A stretch of 26,926 nucleotides of DNA. It comes from JAIVJN01 sp036732565 (lineage in GTDB: Bacteria > Acidobacteriota > Vicinamibacteria > Vicinamibacterales > UBA2999). Of the stretch, positions 7,380 to 15,746 are shown piece by piece; position 1 is the stretch's first letter, and the number at the start of each line of letters is the position of its first letter. The notes below the pieces were generated by a model. It was not told where the DNA came from. It saw only the letters and a list, made by a program, of their open reading frames with translations, and did no database searches. A program made the translations under genes and the position numbers. Location: the NCBI GenBank assembly GCA_036732565.1, contig DAINCF010000020.1, forward strand, positions 1 through 26,926. Direction: 5' to 3'.

Positions 7380-8171
7380 ATGTCGCATAGAGCGTGTGAG
7401 TTCTGCGGAAACGACTCGATCAAGATCACGAAGGAACACGTCTTTCCGACCTGGCTGCGCGAGCTGTTCAAGCCAGGCAAGATCGCCCTCAGCAATTACC
7501 AGACCGTCCTGCCCGAAACAACTCAGACGCGTTCTTTCGTGAAGTCGGGTACCGATATGGGCATCGAGGTTCGGGAAGTGTGCAAAGCATGCAACGACGG
7601 CTGGATGAGCGATCTAGAGAGCGCCGCCAAGGACGTGCTGACTCCGATGATCGTCAAGAGCGCAATTACCAGACCCGTCAGTGCCGACGATCAGAAGTTG
7701 ATCGCGCGTTGGGTCGTCAAGACGGTGATGGTGCACGAGTTTACTAGCAGTGAACCTCCGTTCTTCACGTTTCAGGAGCGAAACGCATTCAAAGAGGGGG
7801 GTGAGCTTGCTGACTTAGCGGTGTGGCTCGCAAGCTACCGCACGGATGATCAGGATCACATGGGATTCAGCCATACGGGACACCTCACGCAACCAGCCGA
7901 AAGAGACGGACAGGACGCTCCGATTCATTGGTTTCACGCGACGTTGGTCATTGGACGGCTCGCGTGTCAATTGGTCTTTTGGCGTCACCCGGTAGGCGTG
8001 GTACGGCTGAATTGGGAGCCGCACCCTGTCCCGTCGGAGGGCGTCGTGACTGTTTGGCCCGCCTCGACGATGCCAATCTGGTGGCCACCAACCGTCTCCT
8101 TCGATGAGGAGGTCATGACGCGGTTCGTGTTTCGCTGGGTTGGAATCGCGCCCCGGGTCGTGCCGACCTAG
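7380..8171 (+). CDS. HNH-type endonuclease-like protein
   Basis: The 263-residue protein begins with a zinc-binding HNH-like module: CEFCG (Cys6, Cys9), KEHVFPTWL (Glu19-His20) and VCKACNDGW (Cys68, Cys71, Asn72). This spaced C-C/EH/C-CN pattern defines a group of HNH proteins found in mobile and defence regions; family members would cut DNA using a metal held by the EH and N residues. The rest is a mixed domain with a long C-terminal part rich in Trp (PIHWFHATLVIG, PIWWPP), not recognised. ATG 7380 is chosen because it opens the first Cys pair; the frame is open further upstream but not protein-like. It is an independent cargo gene of element 1; a defence role is inference. Confidence 0.75.
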   Translation: MSHRACEFCGNDSIKITKEHVFPTWLRELFKPGKIALSNYQTVLPETTQTRSFVKSGTDMGIEVREVCKACNDGWMSDLESAAKDVLTPMIVKSAITRPVSADDQKLIARWVVKTVMVHEFTSSEPPFFTFQERNAFKEGGELADLAVWLASYRTDDQDHMGFSHTGHLTQPAERDGQDAPIHWFHATLVIGRLACQLVFWRHPVGVVRLNWEPHPVPSEGVVTVWPASTMPIWWPPTVSFDEEVMTRFVFRWVGIAPRVVPT

Positions 8172-8208
8172 GGAGCCTGACTCATGCTGCTATCGTCCGG
8201 GTGCGGCA

Positions 8209-8593
8209 GTGGACCGACAGCGGCGATCTGATTTCTGGAACGACTTTCAGAGCTTCACGACCAAAGTCGAGAATCTCTTCGAGCTGCGCGAATTGCCAAA
8301 CCTTCACGTCATGGCCGAAGTGCGGGGATCGAGGCATCGTCGCCCTGGGGGTGTTCATCGAACACAAACGGCACGGGCTGCAGATCGCCATTCGCGATCA
8401 GGAAGACAACAGGCATGAGGTAGCCACGATGGCTTGGTGCGCCCTCGGCGTTCAGCAGTGGGATCAGGGGGCCAGGAGCGACAGGCAGAGCAACGCCGCG
8501 CTCAAGAGCAGCGGCTGGTCGCATTCGGACGCCTCGGCCGGCATCTACACGCTACGGCACGAACACGTCGAGGTGACGTGGAACCACATTTGA
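8209..8593 (+). pseudogene. Frameshifted gene of unknown function with a C-terminus repeated elsewhere
   Basis: Two plus-strand frames join into one protein-like sequence. The first, from a possible GTG at 8209, reads FWNDFQSFTTKVENLFELRE and NLHVMAEVRG. A +1 shift near 8325-8340 leads to a second frame, GVFIEHKRHGLQIAIRDQED, that ends at TGA 8591-8593 with YTLRHEHVEVTWNHI. By hand count, third-position GC is about 80% in the first frame and mid-80s in the second, against about 67% for the opposite strand, which favours plus-strand coding. The last 24 codons recur at 17455-17529. No family is recognised. It overlaps the end of the HNH gene region closely and may once have been its partner. 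Confidence 0.5.
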
Positions 8594-8690
8594 GATCCCT
8601 CGCCGCGCGAACCTCCGGGCCCAGCCTCGAAGATTGTCTACCTTCCTCAGCGAGACGTCCCCACCTTGCGCCTGGGCACACGCCCGCACC
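8518..8690 (+). repeat. Dispersed repeat, copy 1 (coding tail plus post-stop segment)
   Basis: Bases 8518-8593 match 17454-17529 with only a few changes, mostly at third codon positions. The following ~85 bases after the stop (8594-8680: CCTCGCCGCGCGAAC ... CAGCGAGACGTCCC) match both 17530-17610 and 9699-9785. The coding part is thus present twice and the post-stop part three times within the two elements. Confidence 0.7.
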
Positions 8691-8700
8691 GCGCGATTCT

Positions 8701-9192
8701 TCACCTGACCGGACGCCGGAACCCAGGCTCGCACTGGAACACGTCTTCGAACGCCGGTCCAATCTCGCGCATCGATTGGTCTTCCGGAGCATCGGGTTGT
8801 CGCGTGAGGCGGAAGGCCAGCAGCGTGTCCGTCTCGGCTCGTGCCCGAGCCTTGCCACCCAAGCGTCGACTTGCACCGACAAATACGAGTCTTCCGCCAA
8901 GATAGTAGACGTCCAAGTGGTCCCAAAACTCGAAAAGGTCCGGGGATCGCAAGTACGTGTAGCTGGCGTACTCATCGGCCTTGGTGCCGTCAATCAGCGG
9001 ACGCTCAATGGGCTCCAGCCATAGGGCCGGGCCGATTGCCTGCTCGACCTTTGCCCGCGTGTCTCCCAGCTTAAGGCTTACCACGCCCTCGCAAGGTATC
9101 GGCCGCGGCAGAGGCCACCGCTCACGGCAACCAGAGAAACAGACGAATGCCAGCGCGAGCACCAGCCCGCAAGTACCTTGGCGCATCGTCAT
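8701..9192 (-). CDS. BamE/SmpA-like lipoprotein, copy A
   Basis: The 163-residue protein has a lipoprotein signal, MTMRQGTCGLVLALAFVCFSGC, with the lipobox FSGC at Cys22. The mature part has the layout of the small BamE/SmpA/OmlA-like fold: LKLGDTRAKVEQAIG (about 39-53), a WxEP-type variable segment, YASYTYLRSPDLFEFW, and a strand VYYLGGRLVFV. It would be anchored to a membrane facing the periplasm. It is about half identical to copy B, with the last 22 residues (REIGPAFEDVFQCEPGFRRPVR in both) unchanged. Its ATG overlaps the stop of a broken exoprotein tail, as in copy B. Longer in-frame starts upstream merely read through the tail remnant in another frame. A role as partner or immunity protein for the exoprotein is inference. 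Confidence 0.72.
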   Translation of the reverse strand: MTMRQGTCGLVLALAFVCFSGCRERWPLPRPIPCEGVVSLKLGDTRAKVEQAIGPALWLEPIERPLIDGTKADEYASYTYLRSPDLFEFWDHLDVYYLGGRLVFVGASRRLGGKARARAETDTLLAFRLTRQPDAPEDQSMREIGPAFEDVFQCEPGFRRPVR

Positions 9193-9396
9193 CGGGCCTT
9201 CCAAATTTTCCACCAAGGTTCCGGCGTGCAAACCACTGAGCTCGGGCGTGGATACTTCCAATCGACTACGCCGACCCCACCAGGTGCCGGGTCGCTCCAC
9301 TGAAGTTCTGCCTTGTGGCCCCACTACGACTTGTAGTTTTCGTAAAGTGGTGGGTCAGGATTGTCTAGCCGGCAGCCAAGCGTCGTCGGCCCATCG
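9190..9396 (-). pseudogene. Orphan C-terminal tail of the RCC1-repeat exoprotein
   Basis: In the frame ending with TGA at 9191-9189 (overlapping the lipoprotein ATG), the sequence aligns without gaps to the last ~66 codons of the giant exoprotein. It includes PTTLGCRLDNPDPP, WGHKAE, QWSDPAPGGVGV, DWKYPRP and EPWWKIWK. A TAG replaces the Cys codon before WGHKAE, and there is no start or upstream gene. The homology stops at 9396, where the right-end sequence of element 1 begins. It is a truncated duplicate of 10299-10501. Confidence 0.75.
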
Positions 9397-9477
9397 GCCA
9401 TCTCTGCAAACTATCGAGTTCATTAGTGCCGGGGGTGGGGATCGAACCCACACGGCCCTTCGGGCCACGGGATTTTA
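9393..9477 (-). repeat. Middle attachment-site copy with element right-end sequence
   Basis: Bases 9427-9477 repeat the tRNA-Leu 3' end with one T missing in the variable arm, and diverge after the anticodon-loop GATTTTA. The preceding 9393-9426 (ATCGGCCATC...CTGCAAAC...) matches 19053-19087, the sequence just downstream of the intact tRNA-Leu gene. It marks the junction between element 1 (left) and element 2 (right). The hairpin arm seen at 19036-19046 is missing here. Confidence 0.72.
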
Positions 9478-9609
9478 CGTTCGACCGGCACTTCTAAAAA
9501 TCTCGCAAAACGCTCGGACAATCGAAGACATCTTCCGATGTGCGTCCTGCGGTGTTGCATCGAGATGCACGATGATGCGACCCGAAGCACGGGCCGAACT
9601 GCAGCCGTA

Positions 9610-9705
9610 CTACCTCGCGACGCTCTCCGCCGCGAGCTGCGCCGACAGCCGCTCAGCCGCCAGTTTCAAGTCGCCTACTGCGACGACGTTATACTGCGTC
9701 CCTCG
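9610..9705 (-). pseudogene. C-terminal scrap of a second tyrosine integrase (element 2)
   Basis: The minus strand reads QYNVVAVGDLKLAAERLSAQ followed by LAAESVAR and a TAG stop at 9612-9610. This is the usual end of phage-type integrases just after the catalytic Tyr (RYxIVxExDLxxAxxKL pattern). Upstream homology stops at about 9705, where the duplicated lipoprotein cassette begins. It differs from the first integrase remnant, so it is not a copy of it. Its place just right of an attachment repeat supports the two-element model. The assignment rests on a short stretch. Confidence 0.5.
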
Positions 9706-9804
9706 CCGCGCGAATCTCCGGGCCAGCCTCGAAGAGTAGTCTACCTTCCTCAGCGAGAGGTCCCCACCCTTGCCCATGCGCACACGCCCGCACCGCGCGA
9801 TTCT

Positions 9805-10299
9805 TCACCTGACCGGACGCCTGAAGCCAGGCTCGCACTGGAACACGTCTTCGAAGGCTGGCCCGATTTCGCGCAGCGTTTCGTCTGGCAGAGCACCAGC
9901 TGGGTTGCGAGTCATCCGGAATGCCAGGAGTCGGCCAGTCCCAGCCTGCTCTGCGGCCCGGCCGGCCAGATCGCGAAACGCATCGATACGAGTCAATTGC
10001 CCCTTCGTATAGTAGATACCGAATTGGTCCCAGAGCTCGTAGGGATCAGGTGAGCGCCCGTACTTATAGTCTGCATATTCGTCGACCTCGGTTCCGTCCG
10101 GCAGCGGCCGATCAACCGACCAGTGGTTGATCGGCGCGCCTATCGACCGTTCGACGTCCGATCGAGCGTCACCAAACCGCAGCGTCAGCAGAGGGCCGCA
10201 AGGTATCGGCCGCGGCAGAGGCATTTGCTCGCGGCACCCACAGAAACATGCAATGGCGAGCGCGAGGGCTAGCACCCCAATACCGTGGTTTGTCGTCAT
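9805..10299 (-). CDS. BamE/SmpA-like lipoprotein, copy B (coupled to the exoprotein gene)
   Basis: The 164-residue lipoprotein has the signal MTTNHGIGVLALALAIACFC with the lipid-bearing Cys at 22 (FCGC). A BamE-like mature domain follows: LRFGDARSDVERSIGAP (about 40-56), the acidic DGTEVDEYADYKYG, SPDPYELWDQFGIYY and GQLTRID. The ATG at 10299-10297 overlaps the TGA of the exoprotein gene (ATGA), so the two are translated from one message and probably work together. BamE-like lipoproteins usually sit in the outer membrane and help assemble or stabilise envelope proteins; here it might help secrete, anchor or neutralise the exoprotein. Copy A is its paralogue. Confidence 0.78.
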   Translation of the reverse strand: MTTNHGIGVLALALAIACFCGCREQMPLPRPIPCGPLLTLRFGDARSDVERSIGAPINHWSVDRPLPDGTEVDEYADYKYGRSPDPYELWDQFGIYYTKGQLTRIDAFRDLAGRAAEQAGTGRLLAFRMTRNPAGALPDETLREIGPAFEDVFQCEPGFRRPVR

Positions 10300-13200
10300 C
10301 GAGGCTTCCAGATTTTCCACCAAGGCTCCGGCGGGCAGTCGTACCCGGTTGGGCGTGGGTACTTCCAATCGGTTACGCCGACCCCACCCGGGGCCGGGTC
10401 GCTCCACTGAGGTTCCGCCTTGTGGCCCCAACACGACTTGTAGTTTTCGTAACCTGGTGGGTCAGGATTGTCTAGCCGGCAGCCGAGCGTCGTCGGCCCA
10501 TACACCGTCGGTTCCGCGCCGTTCGCCTCGACGTTGACGAGGCTCCAGTCAGGAACCTTCATCCAGTCGCCCGCGTTCCAGCCCGTCACCGTCCCCGGCA
10601 TGACACCGTCGATCCAACGATAGAAATACATGGACCGGCCTGCCCCCGGAGCGGCCTTGACGGGTTTGAATGCCGTCTCGCAACCTTCAAGCTTGACGAC
10701 GACTGGCGAGGCCGAGAAATTTCGAAGGGGAGCTGGCCCTACCCCACGAGTACCGCCTACGCCATCGGACAGCGGATAGGGACTATCGGCGCGACTCGCT
10801 TCAAGGCCCAGTTGACCCTCGATCCCTCCAGATGCCGAGATCTTCACCCAAAGCGCCCCGCTCACTGGGCGCGAGTAGGCAAAAGTCCAATAGTCGGCTG
10901 ATGCGACAAGATCGTTGGTCGATGTTCGCCGCTCTAGTTGACTGCCAACCCCGAGCACGTCATTTCCTTCGAGCGCAATCACGCCGGCAAATGGCAAACT
11001 GCCGACGACAGCTCCCGACGATTGGTCGAGCAACAGTGTCTGCCCGCCGTTTGTCTGCCCGTAGGGCCTGGTATTGACCAGAGCCAATCCATCCTCGCCT
11101 ATTGCGATCCCCTGAACTTGGGTATCTGGCAAGTCGAGAGCAACTCCTGATGCGGCGCCGTAACCGGTAACGACGGTATCCGGCCACGAACCCCACGCGC
11201 TCAGTCGGTGTGCCACTAGGACTCCGCCGCCGGCGGCTGGTGTCAGGGACACGCCAGCCGCCGTCACCCAATACGGGTCAGGGCTCGGCTCTTGCCTGCT
11301 GTATGCGTACTGATAGGTGTAGCTGTGAAGCGGCGTGTACGATGACGAGCCGCTTGACGTGATGTGCAGCAGTTCTAAGCTGCCCGAGCCCTCGGCGTGT
11401 ATCGTCTGGCACTGGCCGTCCGGATTAGAGTCTCTAAAGCTCCAGTCCTTCTGAACGAAGAGGAACGCTGTCCCCTCCTCATCGATGACCGGTCGCGAGA
11501 GCCCTGCTGAGTGTTCCTCGCCGATGTAATCGAGTGAATCGGAGCAGTCCATATTCAGGCTCGAACTCCCAGGGACCCTGGGGGCCACCAGACGCCACTT
11601 TACTTGGCCCGTCTCGCCGTCGATCCCTATCACTTCCATCGAGCCATAGGGGGATCCGACGACGACGACGTCGCCGTCAGGTCCTTGGGCCACATGGTAA
11701 CCGCCGTCGGCTGCCACGGAGCCACTAACCTGCTGGTGCCACGCGGGACCATCCCCCGGCGTCGGCAGATAAGTCACCGAGTCACCGCCAACGAGCAAGG
11801 CGCCGCCTCGGCCGCTTCCTATCAGCTTCGCAGACCCATAGCCCGCCGCATGCCAGGGGACATTTGCGAGCCACTTTGTGGATCCGTCAGGTCCAAGGGC
11901 ACGAACAACAGCATTCGCCGTCGCTGCAACTTCAAGCGACAGAACGGTCGGTCCGAGCGCGTCGCGGGCCCCGTCCACGACGGACTGAACTCCATACCCT
12001 GGAAGCGGCGCCACCTCCCAGACCGAGCTTCCGACGCCCACCGCAGTGCCCTCAGCTACGACGACTTGCAGAGTCTCGGTCAGCGCGCCCGCGGATACAG
12101 TCAATTCAACTTCGCCGGGGGCGTTGGCGACGATGGTCCCGTCGTCTGCAATGGCTTCCACTTCCGCGATCGACGCATTCTCCGACGTCCACACGAGCCC
12201 GGTCACCGGTCGCCCGGAATCGTCGCGAACCTGCACGGGACGACGATCGCCGACTAACATGAGCAGCCGAGTCGGCGCGACGACGAGCCCGGCAGCGGGG
12301 GCAACGCGCTCCAGCTCCACGCTGAGCGAGCGTGAGTTGCCGGCCTCATCGATCGCATCGATCAGGATAAGATTCCGGCCCTTACGTAGCGGAGCCTCGC
12401 ATGTGAACGTGCCGCCGGCGACGGGCACCGCATTGCCGTTGCAGCGCGCGAAGGCGACAGAACTGAGCGCGTCCGCGACGCTCAAGTTGATTTCCGCTGT
12501 TGTCTCCGACGTCGGTGAGCCGCTCGGCACCTGGCTGGTGATGGTGAGCGCGGGCGGCGTGAAGTCTAGGTTGAGCGTGACGGAGGCCGTGGCGGACATG
12601 CCGGCAGTGTTGGTCGCTGTTCCGCTGACAACCTGCCCGGCTCCCTCTGTCGAGACCAGCACCGGCTGTGGACACGTTTGAATGCCAGTCGCGTCGTCAC
12701 ACTGGAAGGTGACGGTCACGGGCGTGTGATGCCAGCCGGCCGCTGTCGCTTTGGGATACGCACGGGCCGTGACTGTGGGCGGGCCATTGACTACGTAGGA
12801 GCCGGCAGCGATCTCGCTCGACGCCCAACCCGATCTAAATGCCCTCGCCTTGAGCGTTGTCTGCCCGTTGGGAACGGTAAACGGCGCCGAGTACAGAGAG
12901 GAAACCTCGGTCGGGTTGCTACCGTCGCTTGTGTAACGGAGTTCGGCGCCGGCCGGGCCGAAGAGCGTCACCTCCAATTGCCCCTGGTACGAGCCTGGCG
13001 GGGGCGCGAACGTCGGCGGCGCCAGCGTCAAGGTGAACGTCGCCGCACTTACATCGCTCGTGGACCATCCTGTCTTGAACACGGCGGCAGTAAGCGTGCG
13101 TGCGGTGTCGATCGTGAGCGGTCCGTTGTACGGTGGCGATGTTGCGAGCGGCACCGAGCCGTCTGTCGTGTACCTGATGGTCGAGCCCGGTGTGGTCGTG

Positions 13201-15746
13201 GATAGTGTCACCACTTGCGCTTCGGTGAAGCTGCCCCCGGCTGGAGCAATAGTCGGCGGCAGAGGCTGCAGCGTGTAGGTCCCGCTGACGGTGCGGCTGG
13301 GAGCGCGGCCGGGAACCCACGCGCGCAGGCTCAATGTCGTCGTCGCATCAATAGTTATCTGGCCGCTAACCGGCACTTCCGCGTCCGCGTCTGTTGGCGG
13401 CACGCCAGTCGTCGTGTAACGAACGGTCGCGCCAGGCATTGACATGGAGACGATTACGGTCTGAACCTCGTGGTACGGGCCCGGTGCCGGGCTGACCGTC
13501 GGCGTTGAGGTGGTTCCCCAGGCGCCCGGCAACGTGCCGACGTCCGCAGGCGTCGCCCGGGCCGATGTCGTCCCGTCGCCGAGCTGACCGGTGCTGCCCG
13601 CACCCCACGTCCAAAGGTGCCCGTCGGGCGTGACCTCCGCTACGTGCGTGCCTCCGGCGGCAAGGAGCGCGAGCGCTGAGGCGTCCGCCGCAATCGTCGG
13701 CACGAGTCGCTGGGTGTTCGTGGTATCTCCAAGCTGGCCGGAGGCGTTTGCACCCCACATAACGGTGACGCCATCGTCGCGCACTGCCGCGCTGTAAGCC
13801 ACGCCGGCCGTGATGTCAGTGGCTGTGAGCGCGGGTACGAGTTGCGGCGTGCTACGGTTGTTCGTGGTGCCGAGCCCGAGTTCGCCGCTGCTGCCCGCTC
13901 CCCATGCGTACACCGCGCCACTTTCGACGCGCGCGAGGCTGTGCGATCCGCCGGCCGCAATTGCCATCACATTGGTAAGCGTCGAGACCAACGTCGGGGA
14001 CGTCTTCTGGACGTTCGTGCCGTCACCGAGCTGAAAGCTGGAATTCAGACCCCAGGCGTACAGCTGCCCGTCGCTCGTGACGGCCAGGCTGTGTGTGCCG
14101 CCGGCGGCAATCGCCACGACGTTCATGAGGGTCACTTGCGTCGGTGTGCTGGTCGTGCCCGTCCAGCCGAGACCCAACTGCCCGTTGGTGCCAACACCCC
14201 AGGCATAGACAAGACCGTCCGCCGTCAGCGCGAGACTATGGCCGTTCCCCGCAGCCACCGCGACAACGTTCGAGAGCGTCGAGATGTGAACGGGTGATGT
14301 GCGGTTCGTCGTAGTGCCGTCACCGAGTCGTCCCGACCCGTTCGAGCCCCACGCGAAGACACGCCCATCCCAGGTCGCGGCAAGCGTGTGACTTTGTCCC
14401 GCGGCTAGGGCCGTCACCCCAGTGAGTGTGTGCACTAGCTTCGGCGTGGTGCGGTTCGTGCTCGTACCGTCGCCGACTTGGCCGCTCGTGTTCTGCCCAA
14501 ACCCGTACAAGAGTCCGCCTGGTGTGGACAGCACCGTGTGCGACCCGCCGGCCGCGAGTACGCCGCCACCGAGCGGCTCCGTCAACGTGTACGTCGAGGC
14601 AACGACCGCGCTTTCCAGTGCGCCAGTCTTGAACGCCTTGGCCTTGAGCGTGAATTCCCCAACCAGTAGCGCGTGACCCGGCACGAAGATCGGATCCGTG
14701 GAAGTCGGATCGAGGCCGCTCAGCGTGTAGCGAATCGTACCTGCCGGATCGACAAGGGTGATAGTCACTATCGTGCTGGGCGCGTGTGTGCCTGCCGCGA
14801 TCGAGAAGACAGGCTGCGCCATGCGAATCGTGTACGTTTGAGTGAGCATCGGGCTCGGCGTGTAGTCGGGATGGTAGGCCTTCGCTTTAATGGTCGTACT
14901 GGACGTGAGCACCAGCGGCTCGGTGTAGATAGGCGAAGCCGTCGTGGGCGCGCTCCCGTTGGTGGTGTAGTAGATCGTCGCACCGGGCACCGAGGACAGC
15001 GCCACACTCAGGGGGCCTTCCTGCGTGCCAGCGCCAGGGGTCGCGACTGGAAGGGGCAGTGGCCCGAAGCTGAAGGTAAAGTAGGCGCCGCCGAGATCGC
15101 TCGGCTCCCACCCGGGCCGGAACCCCATTGCCCAAAGGTAGCCTGTGCCTCCTAAGGTCACGGGCCCGGTATAGACGGGCGAGCTCTCGGTCGGCAATGA
15201 CCCGTTGGTCGTGTAGCGAAGCGTTGCCCCAGGGGTCGTCGTGCTGATCGTGACGTTCTGCGGCGCGGAAAACGACCCACCCGGTGGCGACAGCACGGGC
15301 GTCGCGAGCTTCATGACGAAGTCCGCGCGACTGCTTCCGCTCGGGGGCATCCCGCTCTTCCATGCCTTCGCCTTCAGCACCTGCGACGCGTCCACGAGCA
15401 CCGTCGCACCCGACGCGACAAACGCATCCGCCTGGGTCGGCTCCTCGCCGTCGCGCGTGTAGTGGATGGTGGCGCCGGGCGTATCAACGGTCACCACGAT
15501 CGAAAGCTCGGTGTTGTAGTAGGACCCGGCTCCCCCGGACGGGTCGAACCGCGGCTTGGCGACTCGCCAGGCGCGGTTGGGCCCGCTGCTCGGCTCCGGC
15601 AGGAGCCGGTTCGTTGTCGAGCCGTCGCCAAGCTGATACTCGGAATTGAGCCCCCACATCCAGACAACGCCCTCTACGTCGAGCGCGATGGCGTGCACAT
15701 CCCCGCTAGCGATCTCGACGATGTTCGCGAGCCCATCGACCTGCGC
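10296..15746 (-). CDS. Giant RCC1/chitobiase-C/BIG2 repeat exoprotein, main part after the frameshift
   Basis: This frame supplies about 1,816 residues, joined to the N-terminal part (15674-16729) by one frame change near 15746; numbering here is for the joined ~2,144-residue protein. The end of the first RCC1 block runs to about 390. Four CHB_HEX_C-like repeats (GATxxYTTNGSxPT type) span about 391-718. Seven RCC1 repeats (AAGGSHSLA...YAWGxNxxGQLGDGT) span 719-1071 and are predicted to form a seven-bladed propeller. Three more CHB_HEX_C-like repeats reach about 1315. An Ig-like domain, a BIG2 domain (about 1450-1530), a propeller-like region and a ~130-residue tail with Cys and Trp (CWGHKAE, EPWWKIWKPR) follow. 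Secreted or surface binding is likely. No catalytic or known toxin domain is seen. Confidence 0.82.
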   Translation of the reverse strand, partial: AQVDGLANIVEIASGDVHAIALDVEGVVWMWGLNSEYQLGDGSTTNRLLPEPSSGPNRAWRVAKPRFDPSGGAGSYYNTELSIVVTVDTPGATIHYTRDGEEPTQADAFVASGATVLVDASQVLKAKAWKSGMPPSGSSRADFVMKLATPVLSPPGGSFSAPQNVTISTTTPGATLRYTTNGSLPTESSPVYTGPVTLGGTGYLWAMGFRPGWEPSDLGGAYFTFSFGPLPLPVATPGAGTQEGPLSVALSSVPGATIYYTTNGSAPTTASPIYTEPLVLTSSTTIKAKAYHPDYTPSPMLTQTYTIRMAQPVFSIAAGTHAPSTIVTITLVDPAGTIRYTLSGLDPTSTDPIFVPGHALLVGEFTLKAKAFKTGALESAVVASTYTLTEPLGGGVLAAGGSHTVLSTPGGLLYGFGQNTSGQVGDGTSTNRTTPKLVHTLTGVTALAAGQSHTLAATWDGRVFAWGSNGSGRLGDGTTTNRTSPVHISTLSNVVAVAAGNGHSLALTADGLVYAWGVGTNGQLGLGWTGTTSTPTQVTLMNVVAIAAGGTHSLAVTSDGQLYAWGLNSSFQLGDGTNVQKTSPTLVSTLTNVMAIAAGGSHSLARVESGAVYAWGAGSSGELGLGTTNNRSTPQLVPALTATDITAGVAYSAAVRDDGVTVMWGANASGQLGDTTNTQRLVPTIAADASALALLAAGGTHVAEVTPDGHLWTWGAGSTGQLGDGTTSARATPADVGTLPGAWGTTSTPTVSPAPGPYHEVQTVIVSMSMPGATVRYTTTGVPPTDADAEVPVSGQITIDATTTLSLRAWVPGRAPSRTVSGTYTLQPLPPTIAPAGGSFTEAQVVTLSTTTPGSTIRYTTDGSVPLATSPPYNGPLTIDTARTLTAAVFKTGWSTSDVSAATFTLTLAPPTFAPPPGSYQGQLEVTLFGPAGAELRYTSDGSNPTEVSSLYSAPFTVPNGQTTLKARAFRSGWASSEIAAGSYVVNGPPTVTARAYPKATAAGWHHTPVTVTFQCDDATGIQTCPQPVLVSTEGAGQVVSGTATNTAGMSATASVTLNLDFTPPALTITSQVPSGSPTSETTAEINLSVADALSSVAFARCNGNAVPVAGGTFTCEAPLRKGRNLILIDAIDEAGNSRSLSVELERVAPAAGLVVAPTRLLMLVGDRRPVQVRDDSGRPVTGLVWTSENASIAEVEAIADDGTIVANAPGEVELTVSAGALTETLQVVVAEGTAVGVGSSVWEVAPLPGYGVQSVVDGARDALGPTVLSLEVAATANAVVRALGPDGSTKWLANVPWHAAGYGSAKLIGSGRGGALLVGGDSVTYLPTPGDGPAWHQQVSGSVAADGGYHVAQGPDGDVVVVGSPYGSMEVIGIDGETGQVKWRLVAPRVPGSSSLNMDCSDSLDYIGEEHSAGLSRPVIDEEGTAFLFVQKDWSFRDSNPDGQCQTIHAEGSGSLELLHITSSGSSSYTPLHSYTYQYAYSRQEPSPDPYWVTAAGVSLTPAAGGGVLVAHRLSAWGSWPDTVVTGYGAASGVALDLPDTQVQGIAIGEDGLALVNTRPYGQTNGGQTLLLDQSSGAVVGSLPFAGVIALEGNDVLGVGSQLERRTSTNDLVASADYWTFAYSRPVSGALWVKISASGGIEGQLGLEASRADSPYPLSDGVGGTRGVGPAPLRNFSASPVVVKLEGCETAFKPVKAAPGAGRSMYFYRWIDGVMPGTVTGWNAGDWMKVPDWSLVNVEANGAEPTVYGPTTLGCRLDNPDPPGYENYKSCWGHKAEPQWSDPAPGGVGVTDWKYPRPTGYDCPPEPWWKIWKPR

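Larger units (their letters stand above)
8597..10501 (-). repeat. ~800-bp tandem duplication of the exoprotein-tail/lipoprotein cassette
   Basis: Copy A (8597-9396) and copy B (9700-10501) share the same order on the minus strand: exoprotein tail codons, ATGA overlap, lipoprotein gene, then the conserved downstream segment. Identity is high in the tail (9193-9396 against 10300-10501), in the last ~24 lipoprotein codons and in the downstream ~100 bases, but much lower across the middle of the lipoprotein genes. The ~300 bases between the copies hold the middle attachment repeat and a second integrase remnant, so the copies belong to different elements. Confidence 0.8.

Noticed and set aside
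8182..8524. Minus-strand gene (VPFVFDEHPQG frame) opposite the broken plus-strand gene
   Set aside because: Third-position GC is lower (about 67% by hand count) than on the plus strand, a stop lies just upstream, and the repeated tail shows silent changes only in the plus frame.
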